In this document: in pieces, positions 16,471 through 24,920 of the stretch
Position numbering within the stretch: position 1 is the first letter of the stretch
How the letters are laid out: each line of letters opens with the position of its first letter
Origin: Alphaproteobacteria bacterium
Lineage (GTDB): Bacteria > Pseudomonadota > Alphaproteobacteria > Rhizobiales > GCA-2746425
Reading direction: 5' to 3'
Length of the DNA stretch: 64,000 bases
Assembly: GCA_024743215.1 (NCBI GenBank)
Contig: JANSWZ010000009.1
Span: forward strand, 1 to 64,000
The notes under the pieces: model-generated
What the model saw: only the letters and a program-made list of their open reading frames with translations
Told to the model about the DNA's origin: nothing
Database searches by the model: none
Made by a program: the position numbers and the translations under genes

Positions 16471-17534
16471 GTAATGTCTCTAACGTGCCGCCAAGAGGCC
16501 TGTTTGCGCGGCTTTTTGAGCCGCCCAGAATTGGGGCCATGGCGCCCGGTGCCAAGTTTATTGTCTATACGCTTCTGTTGGCCTGGTCCGCTTTTGTGCT
16601 GTTTCCAATCTACTGGTTGCTCATCACTTCGGTAAAATCAGCGGCGGACGTCAATGGCGGGCCAGTCTACATTCCCTTTGTTGATTTCATACCCAGCCTT
16701 CACGCCTGGCGTGAATTGTTCGTGGTGGATTACGCCGACACGCTACGCGCCTACGTCAACTCCATCATTATCTCACTGGCGGCAACGGCACTGGCTGTGC
16801 TGATCGGTTCAATGGCGGCCTATGCGTTGGCGCGCATTCGCTATCAACCCAATCTGATCACCATCCTGCTGTTCGTTCTGGTCATGGCGGCGGCCTTGTT
16901 TGCCATCGGCAGCTATGGTGTCGACTGGCGCCTTGTGCTGGTGGTCGGTGTGGGTATTTTCTATTTTCTCAGCAAGGCAGTGGCTTCGCGTGTCCATGTA
17001 CCATTGGCCAATGGGGACATTCTGTTCTGGATGATTTCCCAACGCATTCTGGCACCCATTGTTGTGGTTGTGCCGATTTACATGATGTTCCAGTCCGTGC
17101 GTATGCTCGATACTCATCTGGCAATCATTCTCACCTATGCAGTGGTCAATCTGCCCATTGTCATCTGGCTGATGTATGATTTCTTCAACTCGATCCCCAA
17201 GGATCTGGAAGAAAGCGCCCAGTTGGATGGTGCGACCATGATCATGACCTTCCGTGAAATTGTGCTGCCCCTGTCACGTGCAGGACTGGCCGCAACCACT
17301 TTGCTGGTGATGATCCTGTGCTGGAATGAATATCTTCTGGCCCTGTTTCTTTCCACTGCAAAGGCCCAGACCATGCCCATTCTCGTTGCCGCGATGAATG
17401 CAGGTGAACGTGGAATCTTGTGGTGGTCCATGTCGGTGGTGATCATTGTGATGATCATACCGGTGGTGTTTATGGCGATTGTCCTGCAGCGCTACATTTC
17501 CAAGGGCGTATTGCTGGGAGCCGTTAAAGGATGA
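16467..17534 (+). CDS. ABC transporter permease, MalG/UgpE type
   Basis: A 355-residue permease, again longer than the usual 270-300 residues because of additional hydrophobic stretches around residues 125-165. The EAA loop EESAQLDGATMIMTFREIVL lies near residue 250. Its ends overlap the upstream permease and downstream ATPase genes by 4 nt each. It is the second half of the heterodimeric channel. Confidence 0.9.
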   Translation: MSNVSNVPPRGLFARLFEPPRIGAMAPGAKFIVYTLLLAWSAFVLFPIYWLLITSVKSAADVNGGPVYIPFVDFIPSLHAWRELFVVDYADTLRAYVNSIIISLAATALAVLIGSMAAYALARIRYQPNLITILLFVLVMAAALFAIGSYGVDWRLVLVVGVGIFYFLSKAVASRVHVPLANGDILFWMISQRILAPIVVVVPIYMMFQSVRMLDTHLAIILTYAVVNLPIVIWLMYDFFNSIPKDLEESAQLDGATMIMTFREIVLPLSRAGLAATTLLVMILCWNEYLLALFLSTAKAQTMPILVAAMNAGERGILWWSMSVVIIVMIIPVVFMAIVLQRYISKGVLLGAVKG

Positions 17535-18652
17535 ATACAGACATGACTTCAGCGTCTGAAACAGACACATTAGCTTCCGATGCCAAACGGCTTTCAATCA
17601 GGAAGATGAACAAGCATTACGGCGAGTTTCACGCTGTAAAGGATCTGGACATTGAAGTGGAACCAGGCGAATTTCTGGTTCTGCTCGGACCCTCCGGCTG
17701 CGGAAAATCCACCGCGCTTCGCATGATTGCCGGTCTGGAGGAAATCACCTCCGGTGAGGTCATCATGGGCGATCGCGATGTCACTCATGTTCTGCCGAAA
17801 TACCGCGACATTGCCATGGTGTTTCAGTCCTATGCGCTTTATCCGCACAAGACCGTGGCCGAGAATATCGGCTTTCCGCTGAAGGTGACGGGCGTTCCCG
17901 AAGAGCAGCGCAACAAAGCTGTATTCGATGCCGCTGCGCAAGTGCAGATGGAAACGCTTCTGGAGCGGTTCCCCCGTGAATTGTCGGGTGGTCAGCGCCA
18001 GCGTGTGGCCCTTGCACGCGCAATCATCCGCCGACCATCGGCCTTCCTGATGGACGAACCTCTGTCCAATCTGGACGCCAAATTGCGCGGTTTCATGCGC
18101 GCCGAATTGAAACACATGCAGCACGAACTTGGTGTCACCACCATCTATGTGACCCATGATCAGATTGAAGCCATGACGCTGGCCCATCGGGTGGCGATCA
18201 TGAAAGATGGTGAGTTGCAGCAACTCGGCACACCCGCCGAAGTCTACACAAATCCGGTCAATTTGTTCGTGGCAGGCTTCATGGGATCACCGCCCATGAA
18301 CTTCCTGGAGGGCAACGTATCGGAAAGTGGCCTGCAGGTTGGGAATGACAAAATTCCCCTGGATGGTGTTGAAGACGGCATGGCCATTACACTTGGCTTC
18401 CGCCCGGAAGATGCAAGTGTGGTGGAAGCCGGTCAGGGGCGTTTTGATGCCATGGTCTATACAGCTGAAATGACCGGCGATTTGACGCTGGTTACGGTCA
18501 AGCATGGCTCTTCTATTCTGACAATCAAAATGCCAAAGGATTTCATGGTCGACTACAATCAGAATGTGGGTATCCAGTTTGACAGTGAATTGAGCTATCT
18601 GTTCAGCACCGGCGATGGTGCGCGTCTCAAAGCGAATGTGGTTGATAGCTAG
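17531..18652 (+). CDS. sugar ABC transporter ATPase, UgpC/MsmX type
   Basis: A 373-residue ABC ATPase with Walker A GPSGCGKST, signature LSGGQRQRVALARA, Walker B FLMDEPLSNLDA and switch HD (YVTHDQIEAMTLA), followed by a C-terminal regulatory TOBE/OB-type domain that includes LGFRPEDASV. It energises the two preceding permeases. A second ATG four codons in is possible. Confidence 0.9.
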   Translation: MNTDMTSASETDTLASDAKRLSIRKMNKHYGEFHAVKDLDIEVEPGEFLVLLGPSGCGKSTALRMIAGLEEITSGEVIMGDRDVTHVLPKYRDIAMVFQSYALYPHKTVAENIGFPLKVTGVPEEQRNKAVFDAAAQVQMETLLERFPRELSGGQRQRVALARAIIRRPSAFLMDEPLSNLDAKLRGFMRAELKHMQHELGVTTIYVTHDQIEAMTLAHRVAIMKDGELQQLGTPAEVYTNPVNLFVAGFMGSPPMNFLEGNVSESGLQVGNDKIPLDGVEDGMAITLGFRPEDASVVEAGQGRFDAMVYTAEMTGDLTLVTVKHGSSILTIKMPKDFMVDYNQNVGIQFDSELSYLFSTGDGARLKANVVDS

Positions 18653-18667
18653 AGTCTGGAGACGTCT

Positions 18668-19915
18668 TTGGCACATCTCCCGCAAACCATGCGCGCTGTC
18701 GTTCTGCGAGGGCAGGGCTTCGACAATCTGGCGCTGGAAGACGTGCCTTTGCCAAGACCTGGTCCAAATCAGGCATTGGTACGTGTCGATGCTGCCGGCA
18801 TCTGCGCCTCGCTGGTGAAAATGATTGCCCAGGGCAATGATCACACCTTTTTATATGGCTGGGACCTGGCGCAATTTCCGTCCATATTGGGTGATGAAGG
18901 GTCCGTGACCCTGATGCAACTGGGCCAAAATCTGCAGGGACAATATAGCGTCGGGATGCGTTATGTCGTGCAGCCCGCGGTTGATGCCATTCCCGTCAAT
19001 CATCTGGAGCGCTATCGCGACAATGGCGCAGGGATCAGCAAGATCGCCTGTGGCTATACGCTACCGGGTCATCTGGCAGAATATATGCTGGTTCCTGAAG
19101 AGGTTTTTACCGCGCAATGTCTGATCCCGATACCGGATCAAATCATGGCTCTGGCTCATGCAGCCATTGCTGAGCCGATCTCCTGTTGTGTCTCGGGACA
19201 GTTTCATCACATGCATTTGCAGCAGGAAGCCTTGACCAAACCGCGCAAGGCTGTTGTGGGTCTGAAGCGCGGAGGCACGACCGTTGTCATCGGGCTGGGA
19301 TCCATGGGCCGCATGCATGTGGATGTGGCATTGGCACAGGGCATTGCCAATCTGGTAGCCTCCGATCCCATGGCCTCACGCCGGGACCGTGCTTTGTCCG
19401 ATTTTGCCGCCAAGGCCAGGGCCAATAATTGCCAGCTGAAAGTGGTGCATCCAGATGATCTGGCCGCAGAAATCCACACAAGCACCGGCGGTCGGGGAGC
19501 GGATGATCTGATCATTGCTGTCGGTCACCCCAAAGTGGTTGAGGCCTCAGTGCCTCTCCTGGGCAAGGGCGGTGTTGCCAATTTCTTTGGTGGTTTGAAA
19601 CACGGTCAGGAATTTGTCAGTCTGAACGCCAATCGCATCCACTATGATGAAACCGTCATCACGGGTTCCTCCGGCGGCACGGCATGGGACATTGCGCAGA
19701 CCCTGACCTGGATATCTGACGGTCAGCTTGATCCGTCCCGGCACATTGCAAAGATTGGCGGCCTTCAGCACGCCATTGAGATGATCAACGATGTCAGGGA
19801 ACAGCGCCTTGACGGCAAAGCCGTGCTCTACCCGCATCAACATCTCGAAGCTGCTTTTGAAGTTCCCGAATGGACGGCACAGGATGAAACAGCGCTCCTG
19901 ACGGGGGCACGCTGA
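18668..19915 (+). CDS. medium-chain (zinc-type) dehydrogenase, sugar or polyol oxidation
   Basis: A 415-residue medium-chain dehydrogenase/reductase distantly like L-sorbose-1-phosphate reductase and sorbitol dehydrogenase. The N-terminal GroES-like part (RAVVLRGQGFDNLALEDVPL) and the nucleotide-binding loop VIGLGSMGRMHV (near residue 203) are clear. The usual catalytic GHE motif reads GDE, and the structural zinc cysteine cluster is absent. It starts with TTG at 18668, supported by GGAG 6 nt upstream; an ATG at 18689 has no such site. It is embedded in the sugar cluster 2 operon. Confidence 0.75.
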   Translation: MAHLPQTMRAVVLRGQGFDNLALEDVPLPRPGPNQALVRVDAAGICASLVKMIAQGNDHTFLYGWDLAQFPSILGDEGSVTLMQLGQNLQGQYSVGMRYVVQPAVDAIPVNHLERYRDNGAGISKIACGYTLPGHLAEYMLVPEEVFTAQCLIPIPDQIMALAHAAIAEPISCCVSGQFHHMHLQQEALTKPRKAVVGLKRGGTTVVIGLGSMGRMHVDVALAQGIANLVASDPMASRRDRALSDFAAKARANNCQLKVVHPDDLAAEIHTSTGGRGADDLIIAVGHPKVVEASVPLLGKGGVANFFGGLKHGQEFVSLNANRIHYDETVITGSSGGTAWDIAQTLTWISDGQLDPSRHIAKIGGLQHAIEMINDVREQRLDGKAVLYPHQHLEAAFEVPEWTAQDETALLTGAR

Positions 19916-19918
19916 ATT

Positions 19919-21184
19919 ATGGCGCGCATCTTTGTTGGTATTGGTTTTGGCGCCATTCAAACCGGATTGTTTTTGCGGGAAGCGCAGCGTTCGGGTAATT
20001 TTGATCGCTATGTGGTCGCGATGCGCAGAGCAAACCTGGCAAAGGCGCTCAATGACAGGGGAACGGTCACTGTCAATATCGCCATGCCCGATGGCATCGT
20101 CGTTGAAACCTACACACACATTGAAGCCCGCTGTCTGTCCGTAGAGGAAGATGTCGTGCGGCTGGCGCAGGATCTGCTGGCAGCTCACGAAATTTCCGTC
20201 GCCGTTTCCAGCGTCGATGATTACGTGTCCGACCACCCCAACAGCCTGCACCGGCTGATCGCACATGCCGTCGCTGGCAAAATGCGCGGTGAAGGCCCAA
20301 AAGTTCTGATCTACTCGTCGGAAAACCATAATGATGCGGCGTCTTTGTTGCAGCGGGCCATTCTGTCCGCCATGCCGGAAGCTGATCATGCGGCCGCAAA
20401 CAATGTGTTTCAAACGGTTGATACGGTCATTGGAAAAATGTCGCGCGTTATCCGTGATCAGGACGAAATTGCGGAAGCGGCTCTGGCACCCTCTTTTGAT
20501 GGGGGGAATGAGGCCTTTCTGGTTGAAGCTTTCAACAACATTCTGGTCAGCCAGGTAGATGCGGCGCGCACCAGCGGGCGCGCCATTTCCCAATTGGTGG
20601 AAAAAGCCGATCTGACGCCGTTTGAACACGCCAAGATACATGGCCACAATGCCACCCATGCTGGCTTTGCCTATGTGGGCCAGGTGTTGGGCCTGAAATG
20701 GATGGCCGATGTGGCCGCAATTCCCGAAGTTTTCAGCTTTTTCCGCGATGCCTTTCTGGAAGAATCCGGCGCAGCTCTGATCCGGCTGCATGGCGGGAAG
20801 GACTCGCTCTTCACCAGCGAAGGCTACCGCTCTTATGTGGATGATCTGCTGGCACGTATGGCCAATCCATGGCTGCGCGATACATGCGAACGCATTGGCC
20901 GCGATGTGTCCCGGAAATTGGGTTGGGATGATCGGCTCATTGGCACTATCCGTCTTGTACGGTCCCAAGGTATTTCTGCCAAACGTTATGGTTTTGCAGC
21001 GTTGGCTGCATTTGAGACATGGGAAAAGGGGCCTGATTCCATGATCAAAAGCTGGATGGAAAGCGGCGCCACCGCAACGGAAGCGGAAGAGATGGCGCAC
21101 TTCTTGAAGGCTCTGCAACCCGATTACCTTGTCTGGCGTGCTGGATTGCCGAAGCCGACCGTGACACATATTGGACAACCCTGA
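19919..21184 (+). CDS. mannitol dehydrogenase-family (long-chain) oxidoreductase
   Basis: A 421-residue protein with an N-terminal Rossmann loop GIGFGAIQTGLF (residues 7-18) and a helical C-terminal domain. KIHGHNATH near residue 241 matches the KxxxNxxH catalytic region of the polyol-specific long-chain dehydrogenases (mannitol, mannitol-1-phosphate and arabinitol dehydrogenases, tagaturonate/fructuronate reductases). It likely interconverts a polyol or aldonate with a ketose or keto-acid. It starts 3 nt after the preceding stop. The substrate is unknown; overall similarity to named members appears low. Confidence 0.65.
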   Translation: MARIFVGIGFGAIQTGLFLREAQRSGNFDRYVVAMRRANLAKALNDRGTVTVNIAMPDGIVVETYTHIEARCLSVEEDVVRLAQDLLAAHEISVAVSSVDDYVSDHPNSLHRLIAHAVAGKMRGEGPKVLIYSSENHNDAASLLQRAILSAMPEADHAAANNVFQTVDTVIGKMSRVIRDQDEIAEAALAPSFDGGNEAFLVEAFNNILVSQVDAARTSGRAISQLVEKADLTPFEHAKIHGHNATHAGFAYVGQVLGLKWMADVAAIPEVFSFFRDAFLEESGAALIRLHGGKDSLFTSEGYRSYVDDLLARMANPWLRDTCERIGRDVSRKLGWDDRLIGTIRLVRSQGISAKRYGFAALAAFETWEKGPDSMIKSWMESGATATEAEEMAHFLKALQPDYLVWRAGLPKPTVTHIGQP

Positions 21185-21201
21185 ATCAAGAGGAACATTT
21201 A

Positions 21202-22041
21202 ATGACGAAGCATCGCCTAAACCGTTTTCTGGGAGCCGATGGAAAATGTTTTGATGTTGCAATTGATCATGGGTTCTTCAACGAGCCGGGTTTTTTGTCT
21301 GGCATTGAAGACATGCGTGACGCTGTCGCCACTGTGGCCCAGGCACAACCGGATGCCGTCCAACTATCCCCCGGAATGGCAAAGCACTTACAGTCCATTC
21401 CCGGGAAGGATAAACCGTCATTGGTTCTGCGCACTGACATTGCCAACATCTATGCCAAGGATCTGCCGCAATATCTGTTTTCCCAGATCGTGGAAAACGC
21501 GGTAGAACAGGCTGTGCAACTGGATGCGGCATGCCTGTGCGTCAATCTGCTCTTGATGCCAAACCAACCTGAAGTTCACGCCCGGTGTGTCAGCAATATT
21601 GCGCGCCTCAAGCCGGAGGCAGATGCGGCAGGCATGCCTTTGATGGTCGAGCCATTGGTCATGCAGGACAATGCCAAAGCCGGTGGATACATGGTGAATG
21701 GCGATCTGGCATTGATCCGAACCCTGGTGCGGCAGGCTGTTGAAATGGGTGCCGATGTCATAAAGGCAGACCCGACTGATGATGTGGGCGAATACCACAA
21801 GGTCGTGGAAGCGGCCTCTGGCATTCCCATTCTGGTTCGCGGTGGTGGTAGGGTGTCCGATGCTGAAATTCTTCAGCGGACAACGGACCTCATGGAGCAG
21901 GGGGCGATGGGCATTGTCTATGGTCGCAATGTGATTCAGCACGATCATCCGGCTGCCATTACCAAAGCCCTGATGGCCATCGTTCACGAAGGCATGTCTC
22001 CTGAGGACGCGCTGGCCATGATGCAAGATCTGTCGTCATGA
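21202..22041 (+). CDS. class I aldolase, DhnA/FbaB (DeoC/LacD) type
   Basis: A 279-residue TIM-barrel protein of the archaeal-type class I aldolase family (FbaB, LsrF). The N-terminus has FDVAIDHGFFNEPG, then LRTDIANIY, LMVEPLV, VIKADPT with Lys188 as the likely Schiff-base lysine, ILVRGGGR and GIVYGRNVIQH with the phosphate-binding glycines. GAGG precedes the ATG. It should cleave a phosphorylated ketose or keto-acid in the cluster 2 pathway. It overlaps the oxidoreductase start by 4 nt. It differs from the LacD/YihT-type aldolase of cluster 1. Confidence 0.8.
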   Translation: MTKHRLNRFLGADGKCFDVAIDHGFFNEPGFLSGIEDMRDAVATVAQAQPDAVQLSPGMAKHLQSIPGKDKPSLVLRTDIANIYAKDLPQYLFSQIVENAVEQAVQLDAACLCVNLLLMPNQPEVHARCVSNIARLKPEADAAGMPLMVEPLVMQDNAKAGGYMVNGDLALIRTLVRQAVEMGADVIKADPTDDVGEYHKVVEAASGIPILVRGGGRVSDAEILQRTTDLMEQGAMGIVYGRNVIQHDHPAAITKALMAIVHEGMSPEDALAMMQDLSS

Positions 22042-23159
22042 AGGACATTCGCTTCGGTGTCATAGGCGGCGGTTTGATGGGCAAGGAATTTGCCTCTGCC
22101 GCTGCCCGTTGGCTGCATCTGGAGTTTAAGGATGCAAGGCCTGTCATCGCGGGTATCTGCGACGTAAATCCGGATGCAAGATCATGGTTCACGGACAACA
22201 TTCCGTCCTGCACCCTGTCTACCGGTGACTATCAGGAGATGCTGGACAGCGATCAGATTGATGCCATTTACTGCGCGGTACCACACAATCTGCATCAACA
22301 GATCTATTGCGATATCATTCGGTCCGGCAAACATTTGATGGGTGAGAAACCGTTCGGGATAGATCAGGCTGCCAATGCGGCGATCATGTCCTGCATTGAA
22401 GAACACCCCGATGTTCTGGTGCGCTCAAGTTCGGAGTTTCCTTTCTTCCCCGGTGCATTGGCCATTTCCCGTGCCATCGAAGAGGATGCATTTGGACAGA
22501 TTGTCGGCGTGCAGGCCGGGTTTCATCATGCTTCGGATCTGGATCCAGACAAGGTGATCAACTGGAAGCGCATGGTTGCGGTCAATGGTGCCTATGGTTG
22601 CATGGGTGATCTGGGCTTGCATGTGATGCATATTCCGTTGCGTTTTGGCTGGAAGCCAACACGAATTGCGGCCCAACTGACCAATATCATGACCACGCGG
22701 CCGGACGGCAAAGGCAATACTGTCCCGTGTGAAACCTGGGACAATGGCGCCATCCACACCATGGTGGAAGGGTTTGGTCAGCCATTCCCTTTGACGATGG
22801 AGACAAAACGCATTGCGCCTGGCGAGATGAACACCTGGTTCATCAAGGTCGAGGGAACAAAAAAATCCATGGCCTACTCCACCAAACATCCCAAGACACT
22901 GCAAGTCATGGATTATGAGCCGGGAGCGGCGCAGGCATGGCAGCATGTTGATCTGGGATACAATTCAGCCTATCCGACGATCACCGGCGGTATTTTTGAA
23001 TTTGGCTTCTCGGACAGCTTCCTGCAAATGTGGTGTGCGTTTCTGGATGAACTGGTGAATGGCAAGAAGGCTATGTACCAACCATTTCATTGTGCTACAC
23101 CGGCTGAAACCAAATCCAGCCATGATATTATGACGGCTGCCATAAAAAACGCTATCTGA
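22038..23159 (+). CDS. Gfo/Idh/MocA-family oxidoreductase
   Basis: A 373-residue NAD(P)-dependent sugar or cyclitol dehydrogenase. The N-terminal Rossmann motif GVIGGGLMGKEF and the diagnostic EKP in LMGEKPFGID (near residue 103) are present; the C-terminal substrate domain contains GAYGCMGDLGLHVMHIPL with the family's catalytic-region Asp/His. It is coupled to the aldolase upstream (ATGA). It is the third distinct dehydrogenase type in this operon. Confidence 0.85.
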   Translation: MKDIRFGVIGGGLMGKEFASAAARWLHLEFKDARPVIAGICDVNPDARSWFTDNIPSCTLSTGDYQEMLDSDQIDAIYCAVPHNLHQQIYCDIIRSGKHLMGEKPFGIDQAANAAIMSCIEEHPDVLVRSSSEFPFFPGALAISRAIEEDAFGQIVGVQAGFHHASDLDPDKVINWKRMVAVNGAYGCMGDLGLHVMHIPLRFGWKPTRIAAQLTNIMTTRPDGKGNTVPCETWDNGAIHTMVEGFGQPFPLTMETKRIAPGEMNTWFIKVEGTKKSMAYSTKHPKTLQVMDYEPGAAQAWQHVDLGYNSAYPTITGGIFEFGFSDSFLQMWCAFLDELVNGKKAMYQPFHCATPAETKSSHDIMTAAIKNAI

Positions 23160-23169
23160 CGGGGCCCCT

Positions 23170-24120
23170 ATGCCAAAACTCCATATTTGCGGTGAAGCAC
23201 TGATTGATTTTGTACCGTTTGAAGGTGCTGAGGGGCAGGTTGGATATACACCCAAACCCGGCGGTTCGCCTTACAACGCAGCAAAGGCGGCGGCTCGCGC
23301 AGGTGCAGATGTCAGCTTTCTAGGGGCCATATCAACAGATTTTTTTGGCGATCAGCTGAAATCCCATCTGGAGGAAAGCGGTGTTTATTGCGACGCGTTA
23401 CCGCGCTGCAAACACCCAACCACCCTGGCATTTGTAGATCTGACAAGCGGCGATCCGCGCTACGCCTTTTACAACAATGAAACATCCACCGCCAATATGG
23501 CCCCAAAACCAACTATGGTTGACGTCGGGCCTGGCGACATTCTGGATGTCGGGTCTATTTCCCTGATTGATCTGCCCGGTGCCGATAACATCACTGATTT
23601 TACGGTCGCCATGAGTAATCGGATGATGATCTCGATTGATCCCAATGCGCGTCCTGGCATGATTGAAGACTGGCCAGCCTGGCACAAACGCATTGCGCGT
23701 TTGTTGGACGTCGCCAGCTTTATCAAACTCAGTGTTGATGATCTGAAGATCATCGCACCCCATCAGACGCCAGAGCAGTTTGCGAAGAACCATCTGGCAA
23801 AAACGGCTGGACTGGTTGTCGTCACGGATGGGGGTGAGGGCGCTACGGGTTATACCGGTGCTGCGACCGTTAATGTGAAGACACCAAAAATTGTGCTGGC
23901 TGATACTGTAGGCGCAGGCGACACGTTGATGGGCTCAACACTGGCATGGCTTCTTGACCAAGGTCTTTCGGATGCTGAGGCGATACGTGGTTTGAACGAG
24001 GACGCTTTGAGAAACATGCTGGAATTTGCCACCAGCGCCGCTGCCATTAACTGCGAAAGTGTTGGGTGCAATCCACCGACACGAGCAGAAATTGAAGCTT
24101 TTCTGGCTGACAGAGCCTGA
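23170..24120 (+). CDS. PfkB-family carbohydrate kinase
   Basis: A 316-residue ribokinase-fold kinase of the fructokinase/2-keto-3-deoxygluconate kinase group. Substrate signature PGGSPYNAAKAAARAG (residues 36-51) and ATP-side signature DTVGAGDTLMGS with the catalytic aspartate are present. It is the last gene of the cluster 2 operon, 10 nt after the oxidoreductase. It probably phosphorylates the ketose or keto-acid that the DhnA-type aldolase then cleaves. Confidence 0.9.
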   Translation: MPKLHICGEALIDFVPFEGAEGQVGYTPKPGGSPYNAAKAAARAGADVSFLGAISTDFFGDQLKSHLEESGVYCDALPRCKHPTTLAFVDLTSGDPRYAFYNNETSTANMAPKPTMVDVGPGDILDVGSISLIDLPGADNITDFTVAMSNRMMISIDPNARPGMIEDWPAWHKRIARLLDVASFIKLSVDDLKIIAPHQTPEQFAKNHLAKTAGLVVVTDGGEGATGYTGAATVNVKTPKIVLADTVGAGDTLMGSTLAWLLDQGLSDAEAIRGLNEDALRNMLEFATSAAAINCESVGCNPPTRAEIEAFLADRA

Positions 24121-24255
24121 CACCAGCTGCAATGGCTTGCGCAAAAGACAGTGGGAGCCAGCCTTGCCCAAACACGGCATTGTTTATGCAGTCAGAGGGA
24201 TTGGGGACATTTTTCACTGTCGATTTCAATGACATCCCAAGAGCATTCCATGAGC

Positions 24256-24274
24256 ATCTGAACTTCGTTCAGAT
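24256..24274. terminator. hairpin at the end of the response regulator gene
   Basis: ATCTGAAC (24256-24263), loop TTC, GTTCAGAT (24267-24274), a perfect 8-bp stem overlapping the response regulator stop codon. It lies between convergent genes and has no T-tract, so it is a weak terminator candidate. Confidence 0.35.
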
Positions 24275-24769
24275 CATGAATGCGTCTTCTTCGTCAATCA
24301 ATTCCGGCTTGGTCTCTTCTTCCGGTGGCTTTCCGTTTCTTGGCATTGGACCAAAATAGGATGCGGTCCGTACGAAGGGGCGTGGGTTCATGACAACTGA
24401 CAGAAGCCGTTGATAAACCGGTTTCGCTGCAATCGGTTTGCACAGCAACTCATGGATGCCAAGTTTGGTCGCATGTTCAACACGCTCGAACTCGGTATGT
24501 GAGGTCACCATGATGACCGGAATGAAGGGGTGAGGTGCTTCTTTTTTGCGAATCCTGCGCATGACGTCCGGGCCGGACATGATCGGCATTTCCCAATCCA
24601 GAAACAGGATATCGGGTCTTTGCTTTTCTACGATGGTCAGGCATTGCTGCCCGTCTTCAACTTCAAAAACATCCCGAATGCCAAACCCCAAAAGCACGGA
24701 CCGGAGTGCCGTTCGGAAGAACGCACTGTCATCCGCAATTGCCACATTGAGATTCGAGAAGTCGTACAA
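24269..24769 (-). CDS. single-domain response regulator (CheY-like receiver)
   Basis: A 166-residue receiver protein without an output domain. The acidic pair is Asp13/Asp14, the phospho-acceptor Asp58 in LFLDWEMP, the switch Thr in VTSHT and the conserved Lys in LCKPIAAK. A roughly 40-residue acidic, proline-containing tail follows. The start is TTG at 24769 with AAGGG 8 nt upstream; no nearby ATG is in frame. No kinase is adjacent, so it is an orphan that probably works by protein-protein contact. Confidence 0.8.
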   Translation of the reverse strand: MYDFSNLNVAIADDSAFFRTALRSVLLGFGIRDVFEVEDGQQCLTIVEKQRPDILFLDWEMPIMSGPDVMRRIRKKEAPHPFIPVIMVTSHTEFERVEHATKLGIHELLCKPIAAKPVYQRLLSVVMNPRPFVRTASYFGPMPRNGKPPEEETKPELIDEEDAFMI

Positions 24770-24920
24770 GATAAAAACCCTTGAGACAGGAAGGGCTCAC
24801 ATGTGGCATTGAAAGCCTTAAAACTTCGCAAAATATATGGCCAATTAGGGGCGATAATCGATATTTTTGGAGCGAATTTTCTATGTGTGGGGATATTGAT
24901 TCTGCAATGCAATCAAAGGT

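Noticed and set aside
19547-21262. 571-codon minus-strand open frame
   Set aside because: It lies antisense to the mannitol-dehydrogenase-family gene and the neighbouring dehydrogenase, which both have clear motifs; the antisense product is rich in Arg, His, Cys and Phe with no family-like segments.
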